This document shows, one piece after another, positions 25,901-37,191 of a stretch of 60,000 nt of DNA; the stretch's first letter is position 1, and the number at the start of each line of letters is the position of its first letter. This DNA comes from Membranipora membranacea (Eukaryota; Bryozoa; Gymnolaemata; Cheilostomatida; Membraniporidae), in the NCBI GenBank assembly GCA_914767715.1, contig OU612066.1, positions 22,978,283 through 23,038,282 of the forward strand. The letters run 5' to 3'. The notes beneath the pieces were generated by a model. That model was not told the DNA's origin and did not search any database. It saw only the letters and a list, made by a program, of their open reading frames with translations. Made by a program: the position numbers and the translations under genes.

Positions 25901-28900
25901 CAGCTGCTTTCATTTTAGTACTACCACTGCTAGACATCAACTGAACCAAGCCGGTAAAAACACACAAGCCTACGCTTAGGATCGAACAGGGTCTACTCTC
26001 ATTCCATAACCTAAACGCTTTTGCTACCACCAATAAAGATCCTGTATTTCGGCTGCAAGGTTTTACAATTTGTCAACACAACTCTTTTCCCAACTCTGCT
26101 TCTTACCCTCCATGCTTCATTTTAAATAGCGCATTATATCATATTAGGAATTGTCACACCATACAACTAAAGAAGACTACTCGTATCAAAGGTATCAACA
26201 TATTTTTTAGTTTGCTAGTTATGCATCATGATCACCTAACCCAGTACGTAACAACTACGCATTTGAGATTCATCTGTTGTAACAGGTCAATGGTGAAAGG
26301 GTTCTGATGTTACAAGTGAAAGTGTTATTCTCTTTTCAGGATCCCAATATCTAGCCGGCAGAGGAGATCAGAGATTTTCATTCAGCATCATTATTCTGTT
26401 ACTTTTTTTTAGTGGACCAATGGCTGCCAACAGTCTATCTTGAGAAACTACACCCTGGTCTACACCCACGGATATGACAGATCTTTGGAGGAATGTCAAT
26501 TCTGCCATGATATGGAAGGACCCTTTGTTGCAAAAACTGACCTATTCAAAAAGGTAATGGAGACGTTTTCTTTTTCATCAACTTGTTCTTATACATATTA
26601 TACTGCATAGGCAAATAAAATCATCCAACCCTTGAAGCATTTGGGATCGGCAGACTTGTGTTCATGTTTGGAGAGCTCACAACTAGCAGTGAGAGGCGGA
26701 GTAAACTCTCTTCAATTCCTGCTTTCTAATTCAGAATTCATGTTAATTCTGACTAGGTATATTGGTCAACTCAGCAAGTATCAATGCAATTCATTCTAAT
26801 ACCACTTAAGGACCGATTTTGGTAGGTCCCCAAAGGTCTGAATTCTGTAGACTGCACTTTATAATGATCTACCTACCTATCTACCTACCTGGGTAAAGAT
26901 TGTGTATAGTGTTAGGAATTGATCTCCTGCTCATCTCTGATGTAAACATGGGCTAGGTACTGTACAAGCCCAAAAAACTGCCACTTTCATTTCTTTAATG
27001 CTCTTCATTATCAACTCATTATCTGCACTTGTAGCTCCCTCTGCACACTGATATGGCAGTTGTGAGCTCCTTTGCCATGTGGTTTCTGGCGATCAAGACG
27101 TCGGGTAAGCTGGCAGTAGTATGCCCCGACTCGATGTCGTTTGTCACAGATAAAAGCAGGGAGCCAACCAATAAACAAGACTGGGCGGGCTTAGCCTTAA
27201 ATCTGCAGGTAAAATGTATAATAATGAAGTAGTATTCATGAGAACTTGAGTAGAATTGTATAGCTTTTTTCAAACGCGTTACAAAATCCGAAGATGCCTG
27301 ATATAATTATTGCCTATCAATGGTGAAACTGAGTTTTCAGCCATGTTAAGTTTAACATTAAAAAAAAATGAATCTAAGAAATCTTATGAAAGCATGGGGA
27401 CAAAAAATATTAGCTGTTTCTTTAAATAACTCATATGAAATCAATTATGGTTAAAATTTTAGTCAACATCATGGCATTCTTAATTATTTTACAGGTGGAG
27501 AAAATTCGCCCTCAGTCCGACTTAGTGTTTGAGTACAGCTGTACGGAGGCACAGACACAGTGCTCCGGATCTAAGGGAAAGGCAGGCATAGCTTTATCAC
27601 ACTGCTGTCTCAGGGAATTATCTACTTTTGTGAAGCTCGTTATGCGCAAATGCAAGGTAAGTTGTGTACCACTGATAAAACTGTCCATTAGTTGGAAATT
27701 AGTATTATCAACATGATGGCTATGATGTTTCACTAATGAAGATGATGACTGCTTGCTGAGTCCAGGAAAGGCTTAATCATGTCCAATGATGATAACATCT
27801 AATCTAATCCTATTGTGAATTGAAAATTAACCATAATGCTGAAAAATTCGATTACTCATCATTCACCTTTGTACAAATGTGTTTTCACAAAATATTGATA
27901 TTACACTTGGTTAGTATAAGTCATAAAATTCAAGATTTTTATATTCATATTATATTTGAATCGGTTTCCATTTATTTCTATCTTTTTTCCCTTACCAGGA
28001 TTTTGGAATGCTGTGCGAGCTGCAGGAGGGCTCCCTACTAGGAGCACTCAAGTTTAACGGTCTCCTTCCCTGGGAACTCGATGCAGATCTCGCATTACAT
28101 TCCAATAATTACACCTCATTCGCTGAAAAAGTTATTCCTTATTTCAAGTCTCTCGGATATACATCAGTAAGTTTTGACATTTTTTACCTCAACCCAAAAT
28201 GATTGATTAGCAGCTAGAGTTTAGTTTGGCTAGTTTGGAAGTGACTTAATGTTAGCTAGCCCAACTTTTGGTTCATGTTACTAATTATGTGGTAAAAAGG
28301 ATGAGTAAATAAAAGCTAGCTATAAATTTCACTATTTTGAGCCTGCACGGAAGGGCAAACTTCTCCTGCAATAATTTACTCCTCGTTGAAAATATTAGGT
28401 GTGCATTGTGATTTGCTCTAAGAAGTATTTCCCTATACAGTCGAGTAGTCCTGGAGTCCATCAGATATTCTCAGAGAGCTGGAAGGTTGAGCTGTTCGCA
28501 CAGGCTCGCATGGACAGTCAGCTTCTTATCAATCAGGGCTTATCCCCTACTACTGTTAATATGGACGGTGAAGACTTACGAGCTTCAGAAAGTCCCGGCC
28601 TGATGGCTCGCAACAGGTATAATAATCTATATAATTATGTTATTAATGCTTACCAACAAGTTGAATTGTTTTTTTTCAAAATCCGGTGGATAATATCGAC
28701 AATTGCATAATGTGTATAAATTTGTGATGATAGAGCAGCCCATTCGCCAACACAACCAACTACTAGGCGACACATATTTATGACTCCCAATATTGCTAAT
28801 TATGCTTTTTTAATATAATATAAGGTTTGAAAAAATAACAGTTGAATTATTTTCGGAGTAAGCAGTAAAATAATAGGATGCGGTGTGTTTTTCATTTCAT

Positions 28901-29238
28901 CCATTTTTCATCATGCCAGCTCCTTGAGAGGGGATTAACTTTACTTATCACTGATGACTTAACTCTGATGAGAATATGGCAATGTGAACACTTGCATCAG
29001 GAACAATCCAGGTGTAAGGTCTATATTCTCTAGGTACAATCTACAATCCAAATAATATTTTAGATACGGTCATGAGATATATAAACACGCACAGCACTGG
29101 TCGCAGACAGGATCTGACAGCAGCTGGAACTTTTATGAAGCAGGAAGTTTCGCCAAATGTCCAACACCCGGTGTTCACTACTGTCTGGATCAGTTTATCG
29201 CAGATGGGAGTCTCATCTTTACTGAACCATCCCCTTGA
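16954..29238 (+). CDS. FKRP: Fukutin-related protein-like (FKRP/LicD superfamily) type II membrane glycan transferase
   Basis: Twelve coding exons keep one frame: 16954-16973, 18256-18360, 19220-19367, 20971-21115, 24001-24226, 24957-25137, 26413-26553, 27035-27208, 27495-27656, 27999-28166, 28441-28616, 29064-29238 (606 aa to the first TGA). A short basic cytosolic tail and a membrane anchor at about residues 18-37 fit a Golgi type II enzyme. A stem region includes CQFCHDMEGPF. Then come C396-X6-C403-X13-C417-C418, matching the zinc loop of FKRP (C-X6-C...CC), and EGSLLGALKFNGLLPWELDAD (E445-D464), the LicD/FKRP catalytic motif, with Glu460 at the first of the usual three Asp. Known FKRP adds ribitol phosphate from CDP-ribitol to alpha-dystroglycan; the donor here is inferred. 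Odd: the frame continues for 46 protein-like codons after the TGA (see next entry). Introns hold several foldback elements. Confidence 0.72.
18189..18213. repeat. Poly-C tract (25 C) in the first intron of the FKRP-like gene
   Basis: An uninterrupted run of 25 C, about 40 bp before the acceptor of exon 2 (18254-18255). It could act as an unusual pyrimidine tract or a quadruplex former on the other strand. Length probably varies. Confidence 0.85.
20059..20566. mobile_element. Palindromic MITE, copy 1 (508 bp)
   Basis: The left half is repeated in inverse order in the right half. The ends read GACAGTTTTCTTAGCTC on the left and the inverse GAGCTCAGAAAACTGTC on the right. Inner arms carry GTACTTTTAACCCACGCCGC and its inverse. 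A second copy lies at 40941-41443. TA precedes the left end; the right end is followed by TCTA, so a TA target site (Tc1/mariner style) is plausible. It has no coding capacity and sits in the third intron of the FKRP-like gene. Confidence 0.85.
20581..20835. repeat. Second foldback element next to MITE copy 1 (about 255 bp)
   Basis: Outer arms CTATAATTTATC / GATAAATTATA, then CATTATTTATCAT / ATGATAAATAATG, then AAATGATTACGGC / GCCGTAATCATTT form an interrupted long inverted repeat with a loop around 20700-20740. It starts only 15 bp after MITE copy 1 and differs from it in sequence. Confidence 0.75.
22789..22950. repeat. Direct tandem duplication, two copies of about 85 bp
   Basis: Both copies contain GCTAGATGCAGC followed by GGTCT and end in TTGGTTTGTTTTGAAGCAC plus TTTGATTG. 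They have diverged by several substitutions. In the fourth intron of the FKRP-like gene. Confidence 0.7.
23421..23485 (+). repeat. Dispersed repeat, copy A
   Basis: CCCTCTAGTGGAGG...GCAAATGGATCAAACTTGAT is found again in inverse orientation at 40062-40119. The family is unknown. It lies in an intron of the FKRP-like gene, and 29 bp further on follows the relic arm of the foldback seen at 15972. Confidence 0.6.
23514..23560. repeat. Single diverged arm of the 15972 foldback family
   Basis: GCAGTCAAACATTGCCAAAG followed by AGTTTTGGAGAAGACCTGTG matches the right arm of the foldback at 15972-16063 with a few changes. The partner arm is absent here. Confidence 0.6.
24689..24864. repeat. Compound microsatellite (CATA)n then (CATACACG)n
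   Basis: About 175 bp made of TACA/CATA tetramers and then CATACACG octamers. It produces long open frames on both strands (YVCM and HTYI repeats) that are artefacts. In the fifth intron of the FKRP-like gene. Confidence 0.95.
25787..25845. repeat. Short foldback element with C-rich core (family A)
   Basis: Arms CCTGTCTTGACAAGCTT and AAGCTTGTCAAGACAGG, extended by GTTGTGG/CCACAAC, surround a CCCCCC core. The same outer arm with a poly-G core lies at 49753-49814. A related AAGCTTGTCAA end bounds 50469-50792. In an intron of the FKRP-like gene. Confidence 0.8.
25846..26045 (-). mobile_element. tRNA-derived SINE-like element
   Basis: Read on the minus strand, GGTGGTAGCAAAAGCG (26032-26017, A-box-like) is followed by GTTCGATCC (25987-25979), a good pol III B box, at the spacing seen in tRNAs. 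A non-tRNA body then runs down to the foldback at 25845. I cannot check for a cloverleaf or other copies, so this is a SINE candidate and not a tRNA gene. Confidence 0.45.
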
Positions 29239-29379
29239 TTATTATATAGAATACAGTTCACTCCACTTCATTCAAATATCTTGAGACCACCAAAGTTCTT
29301 TGCTAACTATACAGAGTCTGAATTAAAAAATTTGGCGGAAGGAACAAATATTCTTGGAGGAGTTCTCAAATATGTCTGA
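29239..29379 (+). other. In-frame, protein-like extension after the TGA of the FKRP-like gene
   Basis: The codons after TGA 29236-29238 stay open in the same frame for 46 residues to TGA 29377-29379. They read like real protein (for example RIQFTPLHSNILRPPKFF and ANYTESELKNL). FKRP-family proteins have a C-terminal segment in this place, and the part before the TGA alone looks short at its C-end. I found no GT donor in exon 12 with a phase that would splice around the stop onto the AG at 29250-29251. Possible explanations are a nonsense allele or base error, stop-codon readthrough, selenocysteine, or a degenerated 3' UTR. Confidence 0.55.
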
Positions 29380-31256
29380 GTTATGAGTATTACACTGTAT
29401 ATACATATCAAAGTCACACAATATCTATATGTGTGTAATACTGTGTATGTACATATATATATATAGATTCAAATCTGTGCTTTTAAGTGTCATCTGTGTG
29501 TATTTGGCCCCAACTAAGTGTCACTCAAAAATAAGGAGTCATTTTATATGACCCACAAAAAATCATGTCTTAAATCCTCTTAAATAATCATATTGGGCAT
29601 CCTAAACCCAATAGTAATTAATGGTAGATAAAATAGCCTGATATGGTCGGACAACTCCAATGCAAAGATCTGCCCTACACACTGATAGCCACTATATATA
29701 TATACATATGTGTGCATATTCATAAAGATATGTTCATTTATGTATATACAGATACATATAAATTAAGTACGCTTTACATATCATAATACAGGCTTTATAT
29801 TGCATTGATCGTCATTATCACTGGTGCTCGAATGGTTGTAATTATTGGTCATTTTTTGATAGGCTATCATCACTACATAAACGATATTATAATCAAGTGT
29901 CTTACCGCTATTTGATGATTCAAACAAGTTGATCGGGTTTCTCTAATTTCTTCCTTTTTGTTCTGGTCGTTTTTGTGCTTGGTCACGCAGCCAGATTTGT
30001 TATGTTGTAAGTTTTTGATGCACCGTCGAGCTCTATGCAAGTTTTTATTACCCCTTCATTGCTGTACACAAAGCAAACTCTACATATATCTACATATAGA
30101 TTAGGTGATACCGAATGTTTTGGCTACAAATTTTGTTAATTAAGCGGATTATCTTTTTTTTTTGAATAGTAGGGATTTGCTGTAGTGCCATAATTTTTTC
30201 TGATTTCATATGCGTCGTTATGTTATGTGTGCTGATTTGAAATGAATGTGCCACCGCTCTACACAGAATATATATATATCAGGTAATAAAACAATAATCA
30301 CTCATCGGTTTGACCCCCCCCCCCTTCTTCAACTTGCTAACTTTGCATTGTCCTAGAAGATTTTGGCTGTGGTGGCCGAGTGCCACAGGTTTCTCAACTG
30401 CAGGGATGAAACTATATTATCATCAAACCAAACCGGTTTTTTTGCTCAGCAAGTAACAACAAGACTGGCTATGGTGGCCAGACTTCACCCAAATAGATCC
30501 TCACTCCCCTAGATGTGTTGTCCCAGCATGATAAAATCAGGTGATCACAAAAATAGCACAGCTCAAAATTTACTGGCTGTTTGACTGAGAACCCTGTCAG
30601 GGATTATATGAAATTTATTCAAACCATTGCCTAAATTCTTTGATCATTGGAAAATGGTCTTGAAAACTGAGGAGTTCATTACTCTGCACTTGCCAAACAA
30701 TTTAACATTCTGAAGTATTAGCAATTGTAATGCATTTCTAAATAGAGTATAACTTAAAAATAGCAAGTGCACCATATCAAACAATTGAATTACAGAGACA
30801 GATAAGAGTGGTGAAATCTATTGAGATGGGGATATTTTTCCTTTTCATATTATATAGGAGTTGCTTGACCACAATAAAAAGTATTGTGAGCTTTGATTGG
30901 CTTACATTTTAGTTCTAGCACAGCCATTCCATTTCACACCTCCAGCAAGACATGAGAAAATAAATTTGTTCTTCAGTTGAGTTTTTTATTAGCCCCTTCT
31001 TCCCTCAATACCTACTTTTAAAACTTGGAATCTGTCCTCTTCTCCTGTCAAGCTAGCAAACAGTGTGTACATTACCATTGTGGTATTGTCACAGATTAAT
31101 TGGTTCTCATACCACTCTATAAACCGGGCTAAGAGGGGTATCATCAATTTTGATGATTGTTTTGTATCATTCATGTTACATGTTAAACAAAAATCAAAAT
31201 TGTTTTATTATTTATGATATTATTACTATTTACCTTAGCGCTAATGCTGGGGTGAG
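29380..31256. other. Intergenic, FKRP-like gene to NUDCD1
   Basis: AT-rich with TATATA runs near 29453-29464, 29694-29704 and 30270-30279, and a C run at about 30317-30327. An AATAAA at 30285-30290 could end the FKRP-like transcript. No supported gene. Confidence 0.45.
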
Positions 31257-31279
31257 CCAATGAACCGGAAGTTCATTGG
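31257..31279 (+). promoter_or_regulatory. Paired inverted CCAAT boxes upstream of NUDCD1
   Basis: CCAATGAAC and its exact inverse GTTCATTGG are separated by CGGAA, which also resembles an ETS core (CGGAA). They lie 83 bp before the NUDCD1 ATG. CCAAT pairs bound by NF-Y, and ETS cores, are usual in TATA-less housekeeping promoters. Binding is inferred. Confidence 0.4.
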
Positions 31280-31361
31280 GTAGCCCTGTGGCCTAGCTAT
31301 ATACTTTGACCTTACACAATGTTTCCTATTTTAGTGAAGTGGTAAGTAACATACTGCAGAT

Positions 31362-34300
31362 ATGGCTCAGTGGCTGGATCTGAAACCTGATAGGAGACTT
31401 ATAGACAGTGATTTTGAAGGATATAGACTCTCATTGGATAAGCTACACTGTACTGAAAAGCCATTGCACCAAGGTGAGTGCCATTCAGTCAATCATCAAT
31501 CGTCGTCGAATGCTTTCATTCCTGATCATCCACACAGATCCAATGATACCTTTGCATGTTTATCTCCCAGGAGGCAGTGGTGGACGCATGGTAAATACTT
31601 ACACTAAATGATCTTACAACGATCAGAAATACACATTATAATTGTCTGATTATGATGTCAGTACATGCCTGGTATTAGAAATATGCGATCTGAAAAGATT
31701 TTTAAATATTGTTTCAAATTCAGATTATATCAATGGCACGGATGTGCATTGAATGGTGAAATACCGCAAACATACCTGACAAGTCTCCCTTTTTCCTCCC
31801 TTTTTTCAGCTCTTTCAACTAAGAAAATTTTTGAAGCTTATGTTTGCATGGGAAACAGTACATATACCTATGTATTTCCTTTTTCGCCACACTATTCTTT
31901 CTTAGTTCGGATAAATTACAACTATCTAATTTGTAAAATCAGGTAGAATGACGCGATTCATAATATGAACACTCAAGTTTTAGCTTAGAAATACGACAAA
32001 CGCGGGCCAAATTGCACTCGTACTGCGGGACGCAGAGTGGTACTCCTGATCAGGAGGTTGTCCGCGGAAAATCTCCTGATTTCTGGGTCTGCCAACTTGT
32101 CATGTATGACCGCACATGACCACTAAGAGCCTCATATCTGCTGAAAATACCCAAAACATCAGTCTGTCATTGGCACTTTTTCAACCCATATTCCTCTGAT
32201 CTACAGAATAAAACTCTTACAGATTTAGAAGTGTTGAATCTACCTATTACTCAGTACTCACTACAGCATGTGAAAACGTTTACCTCACACAACCATCTGT
32301 GTCGAGATAGATGGAATGAGAATATCATATACTATGTATCCAGTGATATGTCTGTATTCTCGCTGTGTGACAGTAAAGAGGTCAGTGCATTAGGCTTACA
32401 ATCTTGAGTTTTAGCTCATAACTTGTATGTTTGATTGCTGTCTAGCATGAGAAAAGGGATTAAGATAGACTATAGAGCCGGGCTCTTTGTGAATGATGGT
32501 AGGAAAATAGATAAACAGAACTAAATTGATTTCGATTTGCTACTTACTTGGCCTATGAATGGTTAATGGTAGTTGGTGAATTCAAGAATCTGTTAACTCT
32601 AAAAACTGAACATACCCCCAATGTAAAGTTAGTATTAGTAGGCAATAGTGGTCCTTGCTAAATGTTCCTATCGATACAAAGAAAACATGAAAAGATGTGA
32701 ACATTACTGTAACTACCATATAATAAGTTTGCATGGCCAATCTGATTTTTGCTGTTCCACCTTGGTGAAGGTGGCAGGAAATCGACAATACACCAGCAGC
32801 CCTGGTCACAATTTGGCGAGGACTGCTACCGTAATGCAGATTGGTAATCTTATTTTGAACAAAAAAAAAGAATGTATATGGAGCAGCATGTTAATGTTGT
32901 CCGTTGCATATTTATACAGGGAGGAGAAGAAGGTCCAGTAGAAGTATTTCAGGTTGATGATGATTTATCTATGAGTCATGGGGAGACGACGGTAGATGAG
33001 AAGTATAATCCTACTTTAACATTCCCGTCACCTACACTAGCTTTATTATCTAATGGTCAGGGTAATGTAGCTCTATTTGATACCTCGTCCCGAGAGCTGC
33101 AACTGCCATGGAAGGTGAGCATTGGTGCTGTTCCAGCATATCCAGAGCTTAACCAATGATGCATGATGTATTACTGTGTCTATGGACCAAGCTTATATGG
33201 TTCATGACATGCAGGTTTAATTCTCTCTGGCTAGGCTGTTAGAAATGGGGAAATAATAATATAAGATTCAAAAGGTTCATGAGAAGGGCAATAAACTGCA
33301 CTGGTACGCAAGTGATGTTACAATGCTAACCAAGCAAGAAACATACAGATTAGAGGAAATATTTTTTAGGTGAAATCATTGAATTCCATATCTGGAATAG
33401 CATCATTAGCTTTCTTTTGCCAAACAATGGGCTTGCAAAAATAGCCAGTCCCTAGTAGCATTCTGGAAAAGCCCAAATCATCGACGTTGAAGGCGTTTTA
33501 ATACTGTCTGCAGTTTTGTAAAGAAGTTGATTTCCCAGGCTATATAATTCATGCTAGTAGGGACAGCCAATCAGATCAATTTCAGATGAGCCCCTGTGTT
33601 AAGTGTTCTAACTGCATGATGTTATGATACTATTTCCATTCTAAGAAAAGAATTTAATTCTGTGGGTGAAATAATATAAACTCTCTTAAATTGAAGATTG
33701 AATTCATGAGCGTATAGATACGACTCACAAAACTTGTGAGTGTTGTTGTTTTATCGTCTAATCTTTGTTTTATGTACACAGACTTTATACGTGGAGAAGA
33801 ATTCACGTGCCGTAGTGTTATATGACTCAGTTGTATTGAGTGACAAGCCTGATGAAGCTCCTGACACAACCCAGCAGGTGCTTGTTATTACTGGTCATGT
33901 CGAGGAGAACGAAAAGAAAAAATTCTCAACCATCATCAGTAAAGTCATCTTACAATGTGGTATGTATCTACTGTATCCTGTTTTCAATATTATTTCCTTA
34001 ATATCTGGTGTAAATTGATAATAATCCACGTCATTACTAGTAAAAGATTGATTCACATTCATTTCAACTCAGAGAATTTTACCGACTCATTGCCAAACAT
34101 TTCATTCTCTTAACATAGATACCGCTCCATAGGTTTAAGTCTGTTCATGTTGGCATTATTGATACCCTGCTGTATGAAATTTATTTGCTGAATCAAGTTT
34201 AACAAATTTTAGTATAATTACTAATTCCTAAGTTGTAGTATCAACAAAGTTTGATTGCTTTATATAAGCTAGGATTGAGAATTTATCTAACTCTAATATT

Positions 34301-37145
34301 TTTTGGAAATAATATTAAGCTATCTTTCTAGTAGCCAAATTGCCAAAGTTTAAAATCCAATGAAGTTTTTTATCCTGTAGGAAATAATGATGTGAATTAG
34401 TAGTCATTATGAGATAGTCGCGTTTACTTGCACATGCTTATCACAGATGGTGGTGAGGAATGGACAGAGGCGTCTGTAGATACATATAACACACAGGACG
34501 TAGAATATGTATCTGTAGATAGTACTGGGTGTATGTACCTAGCTAGCAGATCTTACACTTACACAGATGAGGCAGCGGAAGAGGAAACAGCTGAGGAAAC
34601 ATCCGATAAAGAACATGGTATGCTCTGTGAAGTTGTAGTGATGGCCTCCATCCATCGACAGCAACCCTGTCAATTTTCCACTTACATTCAACTTGAAAAG
34701 GGCTCAAACTACGTTTAAAAGCAAAGTTGTATTTGATGATAAAAGACCATCACCATATAAAGATCTTACAAAACATTTACTGGAGACCATAAATATGAAT
34801 AAGGGGGTCTGTCATATATGAAGTCACTCGGTGGTTGTACTTCATAAAAAAAACCAAAATAAAGTTTTGACAAAACATATACTGAAGCCCATATACGTGC
34901 ATAAGGGATTCTGGTCCATCATATTTACGGATCTCCTTTGTGTTGATCATGGGAAAAAGAGTGAAACTAGTTGATTGAGATCATTACCGTGATTGTAGAA
35001 GAAAAGAAACCTCGCTACATCTGGTTACAAGCTGATGATGACATCACCGTGACCTTTGCCCTTCCCGAGAATGCCTCCAAATCTGATATTAGAGTTGCCT
35101 TCTCTCCTCAGGCACTGATAGTCACAGTGCAGGATAAGCAGATACTGAGCGGTAAACTGTATCGTCCCATAGCACCAGGAGAATGTACATGGACTATAGC
35201 GGGGGAGACTAGTAAGAGGTATTATCGATGAACATATATTATGATTACCCGTTCTTGAAATTATGTTATTAACAAAAAATTGACAACCTGATAAACTCAA
35301 AACCAAAGAAAAATATATTTGCAAAAGAATATAATACTGTATTATATTATTGTATTTTATGTTTTTGCGGTATCATCATGTCAAATCAGTTAAGAAGTGG
35401 CCAGGTCAATGAAAATCACTCTCAATTATTCTGAGAAACTAAACAGCAAAACTGACCAATGCTGATCTGTATACTGTATACTGTGTACATTGATGTTCAA
35501 TAAATAGTCCTGGCTGTTTGCAAAACTCTTTTACTGTGATTATTTCTTGTAATATGAAGTATTACAAGACTAGTGGTATGTTTCTTTTGATTACTTCCCA
35601 GGCTAGAGGTGTTTGTGAGTAAGAAGGAGCCTTCATGGTGGACTGAATTCATAGAGGGTAATGATCAGGGGGAGATGATTACAGACCCTGATGTGGCTGA
35701 CAGAATCCATCAGAATCTGGATTATCTCACATCAGAAGTTATGGTGAGTGGCCTGATCAATACTACCTGATTTGTTTAGCTCTCAACAGAACTTGAAAAG
35801 AATTAACTATCCTCTTTACACTTGTAGTTCATGTATTATAAATTATTGCCACGTATTACATTGACTTATACCACAAATTAATAGTATCCTTCGAGAGTGA
35901 AGTGATTGCGCCACCATCCACACTGTTGTGTGGCCAATTGTATGAATTTGGACCATAAATCTTGCTGTAAATGAACTACACCTGTTAACGTTACCGATCA
36001 TACTACCAATTAGATGAGGAGAAAAACACTTGTGTAGGAGTAATCCGTTCATGAAAAACAAGCAGATGACTCCAAGTTGTTCTTGCTTGTATTTGTATAC
36101 GGGTAACCAGAAGTATGTTGTTACATTTATTCAGTTATCTGTTTCGTCCTGCAAAATATCTAAATGTGAGTCTTGAATAGTAAGACATATCAGGTGTTAG
36201 ATAGGGGCGGAATCTATTGCCGAAATTGCAGAACTTGCTTTAAGATATATGTTTACAAATGAGTATTATTACATTGCAGGAGGACGGGCCGGGTCACAAC
36301 TCAGTTAACAATCAACAATTAGAGGAATGTGATATGTTAGCAAGTGACGCCACATTCCTTTGTAAAATACCCGTATCATCCAGAAAACCGGAACATGTCG
36401 TAAGTTAAATATTTATATGAAGATAAAAATAGTATATTCAACTCAAATCAGACTTTATTTCTCAGACCTTATGTTAATTCAGAAGCAGGATGTTGATCCC
36501 TTTATTCAAGCCACCAAGGATTTTGATGTCACATAATTTTGGTGGTCCCCAGTATTTCAAATAAGTGGAATGCACTTTTATATATGCATTGATGTGAATC
36601 CATTGACTGATCACATTGTTCTCTGCGTTGAAGGAATTATTATTTTGGTTCTTATTTAAGTTTTGTCAGATCGATATGGACTACTCTTATTTTTGCTGTT
36701 GCAGGTAAATATGACTGGAAGCCAGTGGTTATTCAACATGCCTCCTGTTAAACACTCGGCCTCACAATTCTGTACACGTCACGATGTAGATGGCTTAGTC
36801 TGGGCACCAAGTGATCCCGACAGCCCAACTCCATACAGTCATGAGGGGACGTTCAACGCCCTCGGTTATGTGCAGGCCTCTAAAGAGAAGAGACGTTTTA
36901 TATGTGCACCTAGTGACTTTTCCTATGTAGCTATAGCTGACATAGATAGACATGTGTATGTATATCGGCAGCCATCTCCCGTAAACACAGACCTCAGAAA
37001 CAGGAAAACAGGGAGGCGTACAAAGGAAAAGTCCATTCAGCAGCTTATCTCACTTGATAATTCGGACACTATTCATGGTTTAGCCACCACACGCAACGCA
37101 GTGTATATTCTAAATAAATCCAAATTGTACAGGTATCAGGTGTAA
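31362..37145 (+). CDS. NUDCD1: NudC domain-containing protein 1
   Basis: Nine coding exons in one frame: 31362-31473, 32223-32380, 32920-33114, 33782-33959, 34447-34617, 34999-35218, 35602-35743, 36280-36399, 36705-37145, giving 578 aa against 583 in human. The N-terminus (LIDSDFEGYRLSL) and the beta-propeller-like first half follow the human protein. Exon 6 encodes the CS/p23-like NudC domain (YIWLQADDDITVTF), about residues 273-345. The last exon carries the highly conserved CTRHDVDGLVWAP, EGTFNALGYVQASK and VYVYRQPSPV. The family is a co-chaperone-like factor (also known as CML66/OVA66) linked to Hsp90 clients, beta-propeller proteins and vesicle/RNA-helicase complexes; the exact role here is inferred. 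Exon 2 starts after an AG at 32222: an upstream AG at 32205 would bring in a stop. An AATAAA follows at 37186. Confidence 0.95.
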
Positions 37146-37185
37146 GCGAGCCTCAGTCTATGTTTATATTCTCTATTTGGTATGC

Positions 37186-37191
37186 AATAAA
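37186..37191 (+). terminator. Poly(A) signal of NUDCD1
   Basis: AATAAA lies 41 nt after the stop codon, on the coding strand, implying a very short 3' UTR. Confidence 0.6.
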
